Of a stretch of 64,000 bases of DNA, positions 27,110 through 35,613 are shown in pieces. Within the stretch, counting starts at the first letter, position 1; every line of letters starts with the position of its first letter. Under the pieces are notes generated by a model that saw only the letters and a list, made by a program, of their open reading frames with translations, was not told the DNA's origin and did not search any database. This stretch comes from an uncultured Collinsella sp. (GTDB lineage Bacteria > Actinomycetota > Coriobacteriia > Coriobacteriales > Coriobacteriaceae), in the NCBI GenBank assembly GCA_937925715.1, contig CALAMG010000014.1:1-64000 (forward strand), in the 5' to 3' direction. The position numbers and the translations under genes were made by a program.

Positions 27110-27136
27110 GATATGGCGGGCCGTCAAACAGCGATT

Positions 27137-27262
27137 GGACTAAAGCCGTGCCTTCCACAGTATTTAGTCCTATAAACAGTCCAACATCTTTATTTCTAGT
27201 CGTTAGATTGGACTAAAATGACTTTAATTTCGATATTTAGTCGTATCTTACGACTAAATATC
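27137..27262. promoter_or_regulatory. cluster of GACTAAA boxes and a 13-bp palindrome
   Basis: GACTAAA or its complement TTTAGTC occurs at about 27138, 27163, 27211, 27237 and 27252. The last two belong to a perfect palindrome, GATATTTAGTCGT (27232-27244), a 5-bp loop, then its complement (27250-27262). The palindrome ends 25 bases before the TTG start of the AlbA_2 gene. It is probably an operator for autoregulation or a hairpin in the leader. Confidence 0.65.
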
Positions 27263-27287
27263 AGCCACGAGACCGTTAGGAGCGATC

Positions 27288-28955
27288 TTGTACTACAGCG
27301 ATCACGACGTCCTTGAACTCATCGCCCGTATCGAGAAGCCCTATGAGAGCGAGGTTATCGAGCTCAAGGAAGCGAAAAACGACTTCAGTTTCAAGAACCT
27401 CGGGAAGTACTTCTCCGCCCTGAGTAACGAAGCGGTCCTGCGCGGGAAACAAGACGCCTGGCTCATCTTCGGTATGGACAACGACAAGGTCGCATGCGGA
27501 ACCGCTTACCGAGAAGGAAATCCGGCCAACCTTCGATCCCTTAAAAAGGAGATTGCGGACCGCGCGAACAACCACCTCACCCTGAGAGAGATCCATGAAC
27601 TCAGGATTGACGGCAAACGCGTCCTCGCGTTTCAAATCCCCGCCGCAACGCCAGGCATGCCGACGGCGTTCAACAATGCGGCATGGGCGCGCGAGGGCGA
27701 ATCACTCGGGCCACTCCCCATCGATAAGTACGAGCAGATACGCCAAATGCGGAGGCCGGACTGGAGTGCCCTCGAAATCGAAGAAGCAACCTTCGAGGAC
27801 CTCGACCCCAAAGCCGTGAAGAAAGCGGTGGAGCTCTTTCTCTCCAAGCACCGGCGGCATTCCGGGGCGTTCGCGGACATGGATGACCGCACGATTCTCG
27901 ACATGGCAAACCTAACCAGAAACGGCAAGATCACCCCGACGACACTCATCCTGCTCGGAAGGCCAGAATCCACCCGTCTGCTCGATGGGATGAGCCCGCG
28001 CATCACCTGGACTCTCTATGCCTCCAATGGATCGGTAACCTCTTACGAGCACTTCAAACCACCCTTCCTTCTCGCGATTGACCAGGTACTCGGGAAAATC
28101 CGCAACGAGAAGTACCGGTTCAACGCAAATGGCGCGAGTCTGTTTCCCTTTGAGGCTGACCAGTACGAACCCGAGATCATCAGAGAGCTCCTGAACAACT
28201 GTATCGCCCATCAGGACTATTCCATGCAGGGGCGAATCAATGTCGAGGAATTCGAGGATCACCTCGTGTTCCTAAACGAAGGGTCCTTCATTCCGGAGAC
28301 AATCGAAAATGCGATGCGGCCGGGTTTTAAGCCAAGCTACTACCGCAACCCCTTCCTTTCCGAGGCGATGGTGCAGATGGACATGATTGACACCATCGCC
28401 ATGGGAATCCCCAAAGTATTCCAGATGCAGAGAAAGCGATACTTCCCCCTACCCACCTACGACCTTTCGGATCCAACCCGCGTGCGCGTAAGCGTCTACG
28501 GTAAGACCATCAATGAGAGCTACAGCAGGCTACTCTATGCTAAACCGGACCTTCCGATGGACGTCGTCTACCTTTTGGACAAGGTTCAAAAAGGCGAGGA
28601 AATCACGAACGAGGAGGCCGCAGAGCTGCATCGACTCAAGCTTATCGAAGGCAGGTACCCCCATATCTCCATCACGAACGCCCTTGCCTCGAAGACGGGG
28701 CAGGAGGTGTCTTACACGCGCAGCAAAGGCCTCAATGAAGAGGCCTGCAAGGCGTTTGTCATTCAGATGCTCTCAGAAACGGGGCCCGCACCACGTGCGA
28801 AAATCACCGCCCTCATCAACGATCTTCTCCCCTCGGGCCTTACCGACGCGCAAAAGGCCAAGAAGGTGTCGAACCTGTTAGCGAAGATGAAGAAGGTAGA
28901 CAAGACCATCGATAGCGACGGAACGGGAAAGACCGCAAGATGGCATGCCCTGTAA
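27288..28955 (+). CDS. AlbA_2 (Schlafen-like) domain ATP-binding protein
   Basis: A 555-residue protein. The N-terminal AlbA_2/Schlafen-type domain (about 15-130) contains ESEVIELKEAKNDFSFKNLGKY and WLIFGMDND. A linker follows, then a HATPase_c_4-like region (about 285-400) with RELLNNCIAHQDYSMQGRI and EDHLVFLNEG. The C-terminus (about 455-550) resembles a winged-helix module. Such proteins are putative transcription or defence regulators common on mobile islands; the biochemical role is not settled. The start is TTG, supported by AGGAG six bases upstream. Its promoter region carries five GACTAAA boxes, suggesting tight control. Confidence 0.82.
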   Translation: MYYSDHDVLELIARIEKPYESEVIELKEAKNDFSFKNLGKYFSALSNEAVLRGKQDAWLIFGMDNDKVACGTAYREGNPANLRSLKKEIADRANNHLTLREIHELRIDGKRVLAFQIPAATPGMPTAFNNAAWAREGESLGPLPIDKYEQIRQMRRPDWSALEIEEATFEDLDPKAVKKAVELFLSKHRRHSGAFADMDDRTILDMANLTRNGKITPTTLILLGRPESTRLLDGMSPRITWTLYASNGSVTSYEHFKPPFLLAIDQVLGKIRNEKYRFNANGASLFPFEADQYEPEIIRELLNNCIAHQDYSMQGRINVEEFEDHLVFLNEGSFIPETIENAMRPGFKPSYYRNPFLSEAMVQMDMIDTIAMGIPKVFQMQRKRYFPLPTYDLSDPTRVRVSVYGKTINESYSRLLYAKPDLPMDVVYLLDKVQKGEEITNEEAAELHRLKLIEGRYPHISITNALASKTGQEVSYTRSKGLNEEACKAFVIQMLSETGPAPRAKITALINDLLPSGLTDAQKAKKVSNLLAKMKKVDKTIDSDGTGKTARWHAL

Positions 28956-29225
28956 CATCGTGATGGATCTCACCGTCAGACGCACGGCTTCCAACAGACC
29001 GACCGCGATGCGTCTGGGTACCTTACCGGGCGCATCATCTAATATTGGACTCTCTACTTGCATTGGACTCTCTACTTGCGGCATCCATCCCTACCCGACT
29101 CTGGATACCGCAAGTGTCCTTTTCGATGGCATCCCCGCGTTTTGTAGTCGGAAAACAGTCGACTCATAGTTGAAAGCTACAAAAAGTGTGTCCTATAAGC
29201 CAGTAAATTGCCGAAGCGTTTTTAA
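28956..29225. other. intergenic stretch with an 18-bp tandem duplication
   Basis: No gene is seen. ATTGGACTCTCTACTTGC is duplicated exactly head to tail at 29044-29061 and 29062-29079. Near its end, 29177-29202 shares AAAAAGTGTGTCC (inverted) and TCCTATAAGCC (direct) with 31587-31612. Confidence 0.6.
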
Positions 29226-29505
29226 AACCCGATCTCCGCAACGATCTTTTTCATCTCGATAGCCCATCCAAGCCGCCCCTCGATGTACCGCAGCCATGCG
29301 TCCTGATGGCTCTTAATTGGGTGGCCGGCCTTATAGAAACGCAGGCCCGATGCCTTTTAGCATCAAAGGGCGCCGCCGTCAGCTCGAAGCGTTTTTCGAA
29401 GATCCTTGTCCAGTACGCTAGCTTGACCATTCGGACCACTTTTAAGTAAACATCAGCAAGGGCGGCCCGACGTATCGGGAGCTCAAGACCGCCCAGTGTA
29501 ATCAA
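29226..29505 (-). pseudogene. frameshifted small gene of unknown function
   Basis: Two coherent minus-strand frames join at about 29358. The upstream part begins MITLGGLELPIRRAALADVY and runs to FELTAAPFDAK. The downstream part continues GLRFYKAGHPIKSHQDAWLR and ends MKKIVAEIGF-stop at 29226. A one-base loss near the AAAA run would explain the break. Repaired, it would encode about 92 residues. No family recognised. Confidence 0.4.
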
Positions 29506-29595
29506 TCCGCAACGAAAGCGAGCCCTCGGCGCTGTGCCGGGGGCTCGACCCTTCTAGGTTTATATCGTTGAATTGGCTAGCAATATTGCTCGTCG

Positions 29596-29931
29596 TTAAA
29601 CGGCGGCTTCGACACCTAGTCCTTCATCCCGAATACTCTGCTCGTCTTCATCGGCTGCGCCCGTGGCCCCCTCCGCTTGGATGGCATCGTAGGCTTCGAT
29701 GTTCGACTCAAGGATTTCGGCGCTCTCGTTGGCAAGCGCCAGCTTCTTCTGGTGCCTGTTATACAGGCACAAACCCATACTCCCTATGGCAAGCGTTACA
29801 GCAGATCCAACAATGCAACCCTGCCACCTTCCTGTGGCAATTCCCCCATTTCTGATGTTTGCGATAAGCGCCCTTGGTCCGCCCGACTCCTTTGCAATAT
29901 GTGACAGCTGCGCGTAGTCCCAATCCGTCAT
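29596..29931 (-). CDS. small single-pass membrane protein, unknown
   Basis: A 111-residue protein. Residues about 36-57 form one membrane helix (GCIVGSAVTLAIGSMGLCLY). Both flanks are charged and the C-terminus is acidic. I do not recognise it. The ATG is preceded by GGAGG. It is transcribed divergently from the XRE-like gene; the shared spacer contains ACTTG/CAAGT repeats that could be operators. Confidence 0.55.
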   Translation of the reverse strand: MTDWDYAQLSHIAKESGGPRALIANIRNGGIATGRWQGCIVGSAVTLAIGSMGLCLYNRHQKKLALANESAEILESNIEAYDAIQAEGATGAADEDEQSIRDEGLGVEAAV

Positions 29932-30055
29932 CGTGTCCTCCTAACTCGACCGCCCGCTGACTACTTGATTACTTGGGTCAATAATGCAACTGCACAAGTA
30001 AACAGTAAATGTCTAAGATATGTCTGCTGCGCTATTTAGAAAGGGTATTCAGACA

Positions 30056-30934
30056 ATGTATGTCCGCCGTTATAAGCCAGAAGATGTGCTTCCAGAACGA
30101 CTTGCAAGCTTAATGCGGAGTTTCGTCAATACGGACGGTAGAGTTGGCCTCTCGCAAATCGAGCTCGCGAGGCTCATGTACGAAAGGCGTTACGGAGGAG
30201 AAAACCAATCGAGCATCGATGCTCAATGCGTAAAGAAGACGGACCAGGCGTGCAAGGCCATAGCGCGAAGGATTAGCCACTTCCTCAAGGGAGACCATTT
30301 CCCGAATTGGACTGATTTGGTCGAACTTGCCGATTTCTTCGGAAAACCAATCGGCTATCTAATCGGCGAAACGGACTGCGATTCGTACGAGCTCCAAGAT
30401 GTCGCCGACATCGTTGGATTGGAGAGCGGGGCAGTCACCGCACTTAAAAGCATCACGGGGAAGGCAAGCGTAGAGTGGCCGCTTGGAAAGACCACGCTGG
30501 AGAATGAGAAGCCATCTGCAGGGAGTGCCTTCATTGCCCAGGATATGGTCGAAAAAGCCAACGCAGAACTTAATGCTTGCAGGGCAGCTCTAAATCGCAT
30601 GCTCACTGCCAGAACTTTCAAAGACTTGCTGATCAGCCTCTCAAATGTTGGTGAGAGTGAATACGAGTTATTGATGACGCGCCTTGATGCGGAGGTGGCG
30701 AAACTGCAGAGAGGTGATGATTCCAAAGGCGGTGACGAACCAGTCATGCAGCAGATGGCAAGAAAAGCGCAAGCGAGAGATGCTGGGCTGCGTTTGAGGG
30801 AAGCCGAAGGCGCTCTGAAAGCATCTCGCTACGAAGCCTACGAGTTCTACGTTCGGCTCGTCGACGAAATGTTCTCAGATATGGCCAATACCGATATAGT
30901 GGCCAAGGCCAAACTCATTGCTGAGAAGCCATGA
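30056..30934 (+). CDS. XRE-like helix-turn-helix regulator
   Basis: A 292-residue protein. The N-terminal HTH (about 8-100) contains GLSQIELARLMYERRYGGE, a longer than usual inter-helix loop, and IARRISHFLKGDHFPNWTDLVELADFF, which is typical of phage or island repressors. The remainder (about 145-290) is helical and Lys/Glu-rich, probably a coiled-coil dimerisation part. ATG 30056 has AAAGGG 10 bases upstream; an ATG at 30020 in the same frame is possible. Likely controls the island's divergent small membrane gene or itself. Confidence 0.65.
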   Translation: MYVRRYKPEDVLPERLASLMRSFVNTDGRVGLSQIELARLMYERRYGGENQSSIDAQCVKKTDQACKAIARRISHFLKGDHFPNWTDLVELADFFGKPIGYLIGETDCDSYELQDVADIVGLESGAVTALKSITGKASVEWPLGKTTLENEKPSAGSAFIAQDMVEKANAELNACRAALNRMLTARTFKDLLISLSNVGESEYELLMTRLDAEVAKLQRGDDSKGGDEPVMQQMARKAQARDAGLRLREAEGALKASRYEAYEFYVRLVDEMFSDMANTDIVAKAKLIAEKP

Positions 30935-31427
30935 TGTACCCAAGCGTACCAGCCACCTCGGCGCACAGGTACGAGCAGGCCGTCTTACTACTTGCCCACA
31001 CGGTCCCGTTGCCGCCGACGAGCGACGTGGAGCAGGAATAGAACCACTGCGAACCCGTGATGCCGCTCGTTGGCAGTGCCCGTGTCGCGTCCGCGTAAAT
31101 CATCGTCAGGTATGAATACCCCAAGAACGTGCAGAACAGATTCGTGAGCCTGGACGGGTCGATGCCCCGGAAGTCGATGGTTGCGAAGGTGCACGACGAG
31201 AACGCGTAGCCCATCGACCGCACGCCCAAGAGGTTCCCTAGGCCGGAAATGCCTGCAAGGTTCGTGCACGAGTAGGGCAGGTAGTTCGGGTTTAAATACG
31301 AGAACGTGACCATGTCCGCCGCAAAGCTCGCGCTCGGCGGGCGCGACTTCCACGCGCAGTAGCCCGAAGACGTCCTGCCGTTGCGCTTGGTCCGACCGCC
31401 GCAGTAGGGGCAATAAACGGCCTTCAT
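30915..31427 (-). pseudogene. chimeric relic: transposase zinc-finger start joined to BspA-like surface repeats
   Basis: A 170-residue frame. The first 20-25 residues (MKAVYCPYCGGRTKRNGRTS) look like the zinc-finger N-terminus of an IS256/IS1249-type transposase. The rest, from about residue 40, looks like DUF285/BspA-type leucine-rich surface repeats (LTNLFCTFLGYSYLTMIYAD, SCSTSLVGGNGTVW) but with no signal peptide or anchor. The join is probably a recombination scar. ATG 31427 has GAAGAGG upstream. The 3' end overlaps the XRE-like gene by 20 bases. Confidence 0.5.
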
Positions 31428-31554
31428 GGGTACCTCTTCCGAAAGGGTTTTACGGTTCCGGAAAAGGTTATCTACCCGCGAGAACGATAGGCAACCGGAC
31501 ACACATTCTGTCCGAGCGGTAAAAAGCGGGCGCGGATTTTAAACGGCTGAAAAA

Positions 31555-31580
31555 GGGGCATCGACCTGCGCCGATGCCCC
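31555..31580 (-). terminator. terminator on the minus strand
   Basis: GGGGCATCG/CGATGCCCC stem with TTTTT on the minus strand. It lies downstream of the inner tRNA-like copy and may be that copy's former terminator. Confidence 0.6.
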
Positions 31581-31640
31581 CAAAGCGGACACACTTTTTG
31601 TCCTATAAGCCGAAGCCGTTAAGCTTCCTGGCTACAAAAG

Positions 31641-31688
31641 TCTTGGTCGCGGGGGCAGGATCTGAACCTACGACCTTCGGGTCATGAG
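31641..31688 (-). repeat. inner tRNA-Met 3'-half copy (diverged att-like)
   Basis: 48 bp that match the intact tRNA 3' half with three differences, including a T-loop change, and that extend two bases further at the anticodon side. No 5' half. It marks the junction between the two tandem island elements. Confidence 0.75.
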
Positions 31689-31717
31689 AACAGAATATCG
31701 ATGTTTATCGACACCTT

Positions 31718-32071
31718 TTGAAGCTCTTTGATACCGTTATATGCGCAGGTAGATTAACATATTTTGATAAAATGCTTGAATCAATGCCATGCCAATTTCG
31801 ACCAAAATTCGACCAACGATTGCTTGACTTCAACAGTTGCATCGCAAGCGATGCAATATCAGTCCCGCGGTCGCAGGGAGCCGAAAGGCAGCCCCTGCGC
31901 CTCGATGAAGCGAAAAAGCTGCTTGAAACCCTGCTGTCACAGGAAATGGACGCGCACAGGATCGGAATGCTTCTTCCGCTCCTCCTCCTTTCTTCCGGGA
32001 CGCCCGGGCGGCAAGAGCCTATTAAAAAGAGATGGATGGATTTCAAACTTGGCAAATCAAGGCGTAGCTAG
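31718..32071 (+). pseudogene. remnant of a tyrosine-type integrase
   Basis: The end of the frame (about residues 60-115) reads PLRLDEAKKLLETLLS, MLLPLLLLSSGTPGR and IKKRWMDFKLGKS. This resembles the start of a phage-integrase catalytic domain, where families read Leu-Thr-x-Glu-Glu-Ala, Thr-Gly-x-Arg-x-Gly-Glu and Leu-x-Trp-x-Asp. The catalytic Arg region is scrambled and everything after it is missing. It sits 30 bases from the inner att-like copy, as expected for the integrase of the right-hand element. Confidence 0.4.
31795..31816. repeat. 11-bp tandem repeat near the inner att copy
   Basis: ATTTCGACCAA then AATTCGACCAA. Similar in size and setting to the tandem pair at 36981-37002; possible integrase arm-binding sites. 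Confidence 0.4.
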
Positions 32072-32321
32072 TCACTCGCGTCCAAAGCCATTTGCCTAAA
32101 AATGAATACCGCTGACCGAAATGGAAAGATGGTAACAACGAAATAGATTAGTCGCACTTGTTTTTAAGAACCGTTTGTTCCAGCCCGCCCTGTTTGCAAA
32201 CACCCCAACTATCATGAAATCCGTAAACAGAGGCGACATCAACACCTGACGCCGGCAAGTATGCGAGTGTCGTCTCTGCCTAAGGGGCAAGCCCCCGAGA
32301 TTAGTTAGGAGAGGGGAAGAG

Positions 32322-33884
32322 ATGGATAAAGTCAAAACGGCCTTCCAGAACTTTGGCCGCGTTATCGTCGACCCTATTTTGTACCTTTCGGTAACGGGCA
32401 TCATTTTGGCCATCGCCACGGTATGCTCGCTCGGCAGCGGAGTTGTCGCAGATCTGGGCACGCTGCTCTCCGCGGCAACCAACTCCGCGGTGATCGGCAA
32501 CCTGCCGGTGATTTTCGCAGTCGGCCTAACGGCAGGCTTCGCAAAGAAGCAAAAATCCAACGCGGCAGTGTTTGGACTTATTAGTTACCTCATGTTCCTG
32601 TATGTCAACAACGCCTACCTGACGCTCACCGATCAGCTGGCAAAAGCTGGCGCGATGGGTCTGTATGGCACTGGCCAGGCAACGGTACTGGGTCTTCAAG
32701 TTACCGATATCAACGTCTTCGGCGGCGTACTCATCGGATGCTTCTGCGGTTGGCTCTATAACAAACTGATCGACGTAAAGGTATCGGAGTATATCCGGAT
32801 TTACGGCGGACCCCGCCTGGCCCTTCTGGCGATGGTTCCGCTGAGCATTGTCTTCGGCATCGGAGCGACTATCGTGTGGCCCCCTATCGCCAACGCCATC
32901 AGCAACGCTTCTTCATTCATCGCAGCCTCGGGTGGTCTGGGCGTTTTCATTTACGGCTTCCTGAACCGCGTCCTCGTACCTCTCGGCATGCACCACTTTA
33001 TGTGGATGCCGTTTGACTACTCCGCGATTGGCGGCACGGCGGTCGTCGCCGGCCAGAGTGTTTCCGGCGCAGCAAACATCTTCTATGCCGAGCTTCCCCA
33101 TATCGCCGACGGATCCCTCACCACAGTCGACCCCTCTGTCCGCTTTGCCATGTTCGGCTTTGGCAAGGAATTCGTAACCCTCGGCACCGTGCTCGCAATG
33201 ATTGCGACTTCCCGTCCGGAGAATCGAAAAGCTGTCGCAGCCATGCTGGTGCCCATTTACATCACCGCCATGCTCTCCGGCATCACTGAGCCGCTCGACT
33301 TCATGATCCTGTTCGCGTCTCCGATTCTCTGGGTTGCCTACAGCCTGTTCTACGGACTGGGCGAGATGCTCCTGTTTGTCCTGGGAGTCCGCTTGCTTAA
33401 CATGTACGGTGGCATCGAGCTGCTCACGCTCGGCCTGCCTTTGCCAATGGGCGTCACCAAGTTCCCGATTTACATCGTCTTGGGCATCGTGTTTGCCGCC
33501 GTTTCGTTCATCGTTCTGGCGATGGTGATCAAGAAACTCAACCTCATGACGCCCGGCCGTTCCGCAGAGTGGTCTGCAGAGGTCTCCGGAGGCAACAATG
33601 CTCTCGAGTCCTCCGGAACTCCGGAAGTCGACGCAAAACAGCAGGAAATGGTGCAGAACATCATCAACGGCCTTGGCGGCAAGGACAATATCAACACCAT
33701 GGGCTGCTGCATGACTCGTCTCCGTGTCGAAGTCAAAGATCCCGACAAGGTCAACGAAGAGACCATCAAGAAGGCTATCGACAAGGGCCTGTTTAAGAAC
33801 GGCACCAATGTCCAAATTGTCGTGGGAACCAACGTGCACTCCGTCTACGACCTGCTGCGTCCCATCCTTAATCTGGAAGATTAA
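32322..33884 (+). CDS. PTS glucoside transporter, EIICB
   Basis: A 520-residue protein. The EIIC domain of the glucose/maltose/alpha-glucoside family covers about 1-410 with about ten helices and the conserved GITEPLDFMILFASP loop. A linker follows, then the EIIB domain (about 440-520) with the phosphorylated cysteine in MGCCMTRLRV. No EIIA is encoded nearby, so it must use one from elsewhere. The next genes encode a GH4 enzyme and an RpiR regulator, which points to alpha-glucosides such as maltose or sucrose isomers entering as 6-phosphates. Strong SD AGGAGAGGGG. Confidence 0.9.
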   Translation: MDKVKTAFQNFGRVIVDPILYLSVTGIILAIATVCSLGSGVVADLGTLLSAATNSAVIGNLPVIFAVGLTAGFAKKQKSNAAVFGLISYLMFLYVNNAYLTLTDQLAKAGAMGLYGTGQATVLGLQVTDINVFGGVLIGCFCGWLYNKLIDVKVSEYIRIYGGPRLALLAMVPLSIVFGIGATIVWPPIANAISNASSFIAASGGLGVFIYGFLNRVLVPLGMHHFMWMPFDYSAIGGTAVVAGQSVSGAANIFYAELPHIADGSLTTVDPSVRFAMFGFGKEFVTLGTVLAMIATSRPENRKAVAAMLVPIYITAMLSGITEPLDFMILFASPILWVAYSLFYGLGEMLLFVLGVRLLNMYGGIELLTLGLPLPMGVTKFPIYIVLGIVFAAVSFIVLAMVIKKLNLMTPGRSAEWSAEVSGGNNALESSGTPEVDAKQQEMVQNIINGLGGKDNINTMGCCMTRLRVEVKDPDKVNEETIKKAIDKGLFKNGTNVQIVVGTNVHSVYDLLRPILNLED

Positions 33885-33922
33885 CAGTCGCGTAATCGAT
33901 AAGCGATAAGCGAGGAGACCTC

Positions 33923-34192
33923 ATGTTGACCAAAACGTTTCATTCAATCCGAGGCATGTTCGAACGCCTGCTCAACATGTACAAAGAAAAGTCGACAAGG
34001 GGTCTTCTCGTACTTATGGCTGCATTCGCATGTGGTTTTATCTGGCCGCTCCTGGGTCTACTCGCTGCGGTTTGGACCCGGCGTTCAGGAAGGCACGCGG
34101 ACGCAGGCAGCATTGCAGGCATGGCGGCGGTCATCAACATCGCTACCTACTTCGTGCAGATAGTAACCAAGATTGTCTGCAGCTCAATTTGA
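33923..34192 (+). CDS. small two-helix membrane protein in the glucoside operon
   Basis: An 89-residue protein with two hydrophobic segments (about 27-48 and 63-84) and a basic N-terminus. It lies between the PTS gene and the GH4 gene with a GAGGAGAC SD and short spacers, so it is probably co-transcribed. No family recognised; possibly an accessory to the transporter. Confidence 0.6.
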   Translation: MLTKTFHSIRGMFERLLNMYKEKSTRGLLVLMAAFACGFIWPLLGLLAAVWTRRSGRHADAGSIAGMAAVINIATYFVQIVTKIVCSSI

Positions 34193-34211
34193 TTTGAAAG
34201 GCATGAACAAC

Positions 34212-35540
34212 ATGAACGGATACAAGATTGTCATCTGCGGCGGCGGCAGCACCTATACCGCCGGTATCGTCAAAGACCTGATTGATCAAAAGGACGAACT
34301 GGGGATTCGTGAGCTTTGGCTCTATGACATCGACAAGGAACGCCAGGACACGGTCGCTGTGGTGGTTAAGGCAGTTATCGATGACCTTGCCCCCGAGATC
34401 CCCTTGCATGTAACCGTCGACCCCAAAGAGGCGTTTACAGATGCGAACTTTGTTATGGCGCAGATGCGCGTGGGCGGGCTCAAGATGCGTATCCAGGATG
34501 AACAGATCAGCCTGCGCCATGGCGTAGTCGGCCAAGAGACCTGCGGAGCAGGTGGCATGGCCTATGGCATGAGGACCATCTTCCCCATGTGCGAGCTTGT
34601 CGATTTCTGCGAGGAGTACGCCTGCAAGGACTACTGGATCGTCAACTACTCTAACCCCGCTGCCATCGTAGCCAAGGCGATGCACAAGCTGCGTCCAAAC
34701 GCTCGCATTCTCGACATCTGCGATATGCCGGTAGAGATTGAAGCCCGCATGGCGGAGATTTTGGGCTGCGAACTCGACGACATTGAAGTCGACTACTTTG
34801 GCCTCAATCACTTTGGGTGGTATACCAGCGTACGCTGCAAGGGCGTCGACGTTACGGACAAGCTCAAAGAGCACGTGCGTAAGTACGGTTACATTTCCGA
34901 GGCAAGCCTCAATGACGCATTGGTAAAGGACCCAGACTGGGCCCACACCTTCAAGAATGCGGCAACGATTTCTACGCTATTCCAGGATTACCTCCCCAAC
35001 ACCTATTACCAGTATTACCTGTTGCCCGATGCCTGCGTGGAGTACATGGACATCAATAACACGCGTGGCATGCAGGTCGTAAACGGCCGCGAAAAGCGTA
35101 TCTTCGACGCATCTGCGGCGCTTAAGCGCGGTGAAAAGGTCGATCTCACGCAGTTCTACGTAGGCGTCCACGGCAGGTTCATTGTCGATGTCGTCAAGTC
35201 CCTGGCGAAGGATTTGCGCCATCGCCAGCTGGTGATTGTGCCCAATAATGGCGCAATCGAGAATCTCTCGGACGACGCGACCGTCGAGATTCCGGCGTAC
35301 ATCACCGATCGAGGAGCCGAACCGGTCCGCGTCGGGAAGATTCCCCGCTTCTACAAGGGCCTTATCGAGCAGCAGGATGCCTGCGAGGGCCTTGTGGTCG
35401 AGGCCGTTATCGAGGGCTCCTACCAGAAGGCACTCGAGGCCTTCACCCTCAATCGCACGATTCCCTCAGCGCGCGTGGCTAAGGAAGTCTTGGACGACAT
35501 GATCGAGGCGAACAAGGGCTATTGGCCTGAGCTGAAGTAG
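34212..35540 (+). CDS. 6-phospho-alpha-glucosidase, GH4 family
   Basis: A 442-residue NAD- and manganese-dependent glycosidase. The Rossmann motif is CGGGSTYTAGI near the N-terminus. The metal ligands are in ILDICDMPVEIE (Cys) and FGLNHFGWY (His), and the NPAAIV loop is typical of GlvA/AglB/PagL. It cleaves alpha-linked glucose-6-phosphate disaccharides made by the PTS next door, through a redox mechanism. The start ATG 34212 (MNGYK) has GAAAGG 10 bases upstream; the ATG at 34203 is too close to it. Ends at a bidirectional terminator shared with the rpiR gene. Confidence 0.9.
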   Translation: MNGYKIVICGGGSTYTAGIVKDLIDQKDELGIRELWLYDIDKERQDTVAVVVKAVIDDLAPEIPLHVTVDPKEAFTDANFVMAQMRVGGLKMRIQDEQISLRHGVVGQETCGAGGMAYGMRTIFPMCELVDFCEEYACKDYWIVNYSNPAAIVAKAMHKLRPNARILDICDMPVEIEARMAEILGCELDDIEVDYFGLNHFGWYTSVRCKGVDVTDKLKEHVRKYGYISEASLNDALVKDPDWAHTFKNAATISTLFQDYLPNTYYQYYLLPDACVEYMDINNTRGMQVVNGREKRIFDASAALKRGEKVDLTQFYVGVHGRFIVDVVKSLAKDLRHRQLVIVPNNGAIENLSDDATVEIPAYITDRGAEPVRVGKIPRFYKGLIEQQDACEGLVVEAVIEGSYQKALEAFTLNRTIPSARVAKEVLDDMIEANKGYWPELK

Positions 35541-35564
35541 AGAAGCCATCCAGATAGCAAAAGC

Positions 35565-35609
35565 ACAAAAGGTGGCCTCAAGGCAAAATGCTTTGGGGTC
35601 ACCTTTTGT
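35565..35609. terminator. bidirectional terminator
   Basis: ACAAAAGGTG and CACCTTTTGT arms with further pairing inside. Between the convergent GH4 and RpiR genes. Confidence 0.85.
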
Positions 35610-35613
35610 ATGA

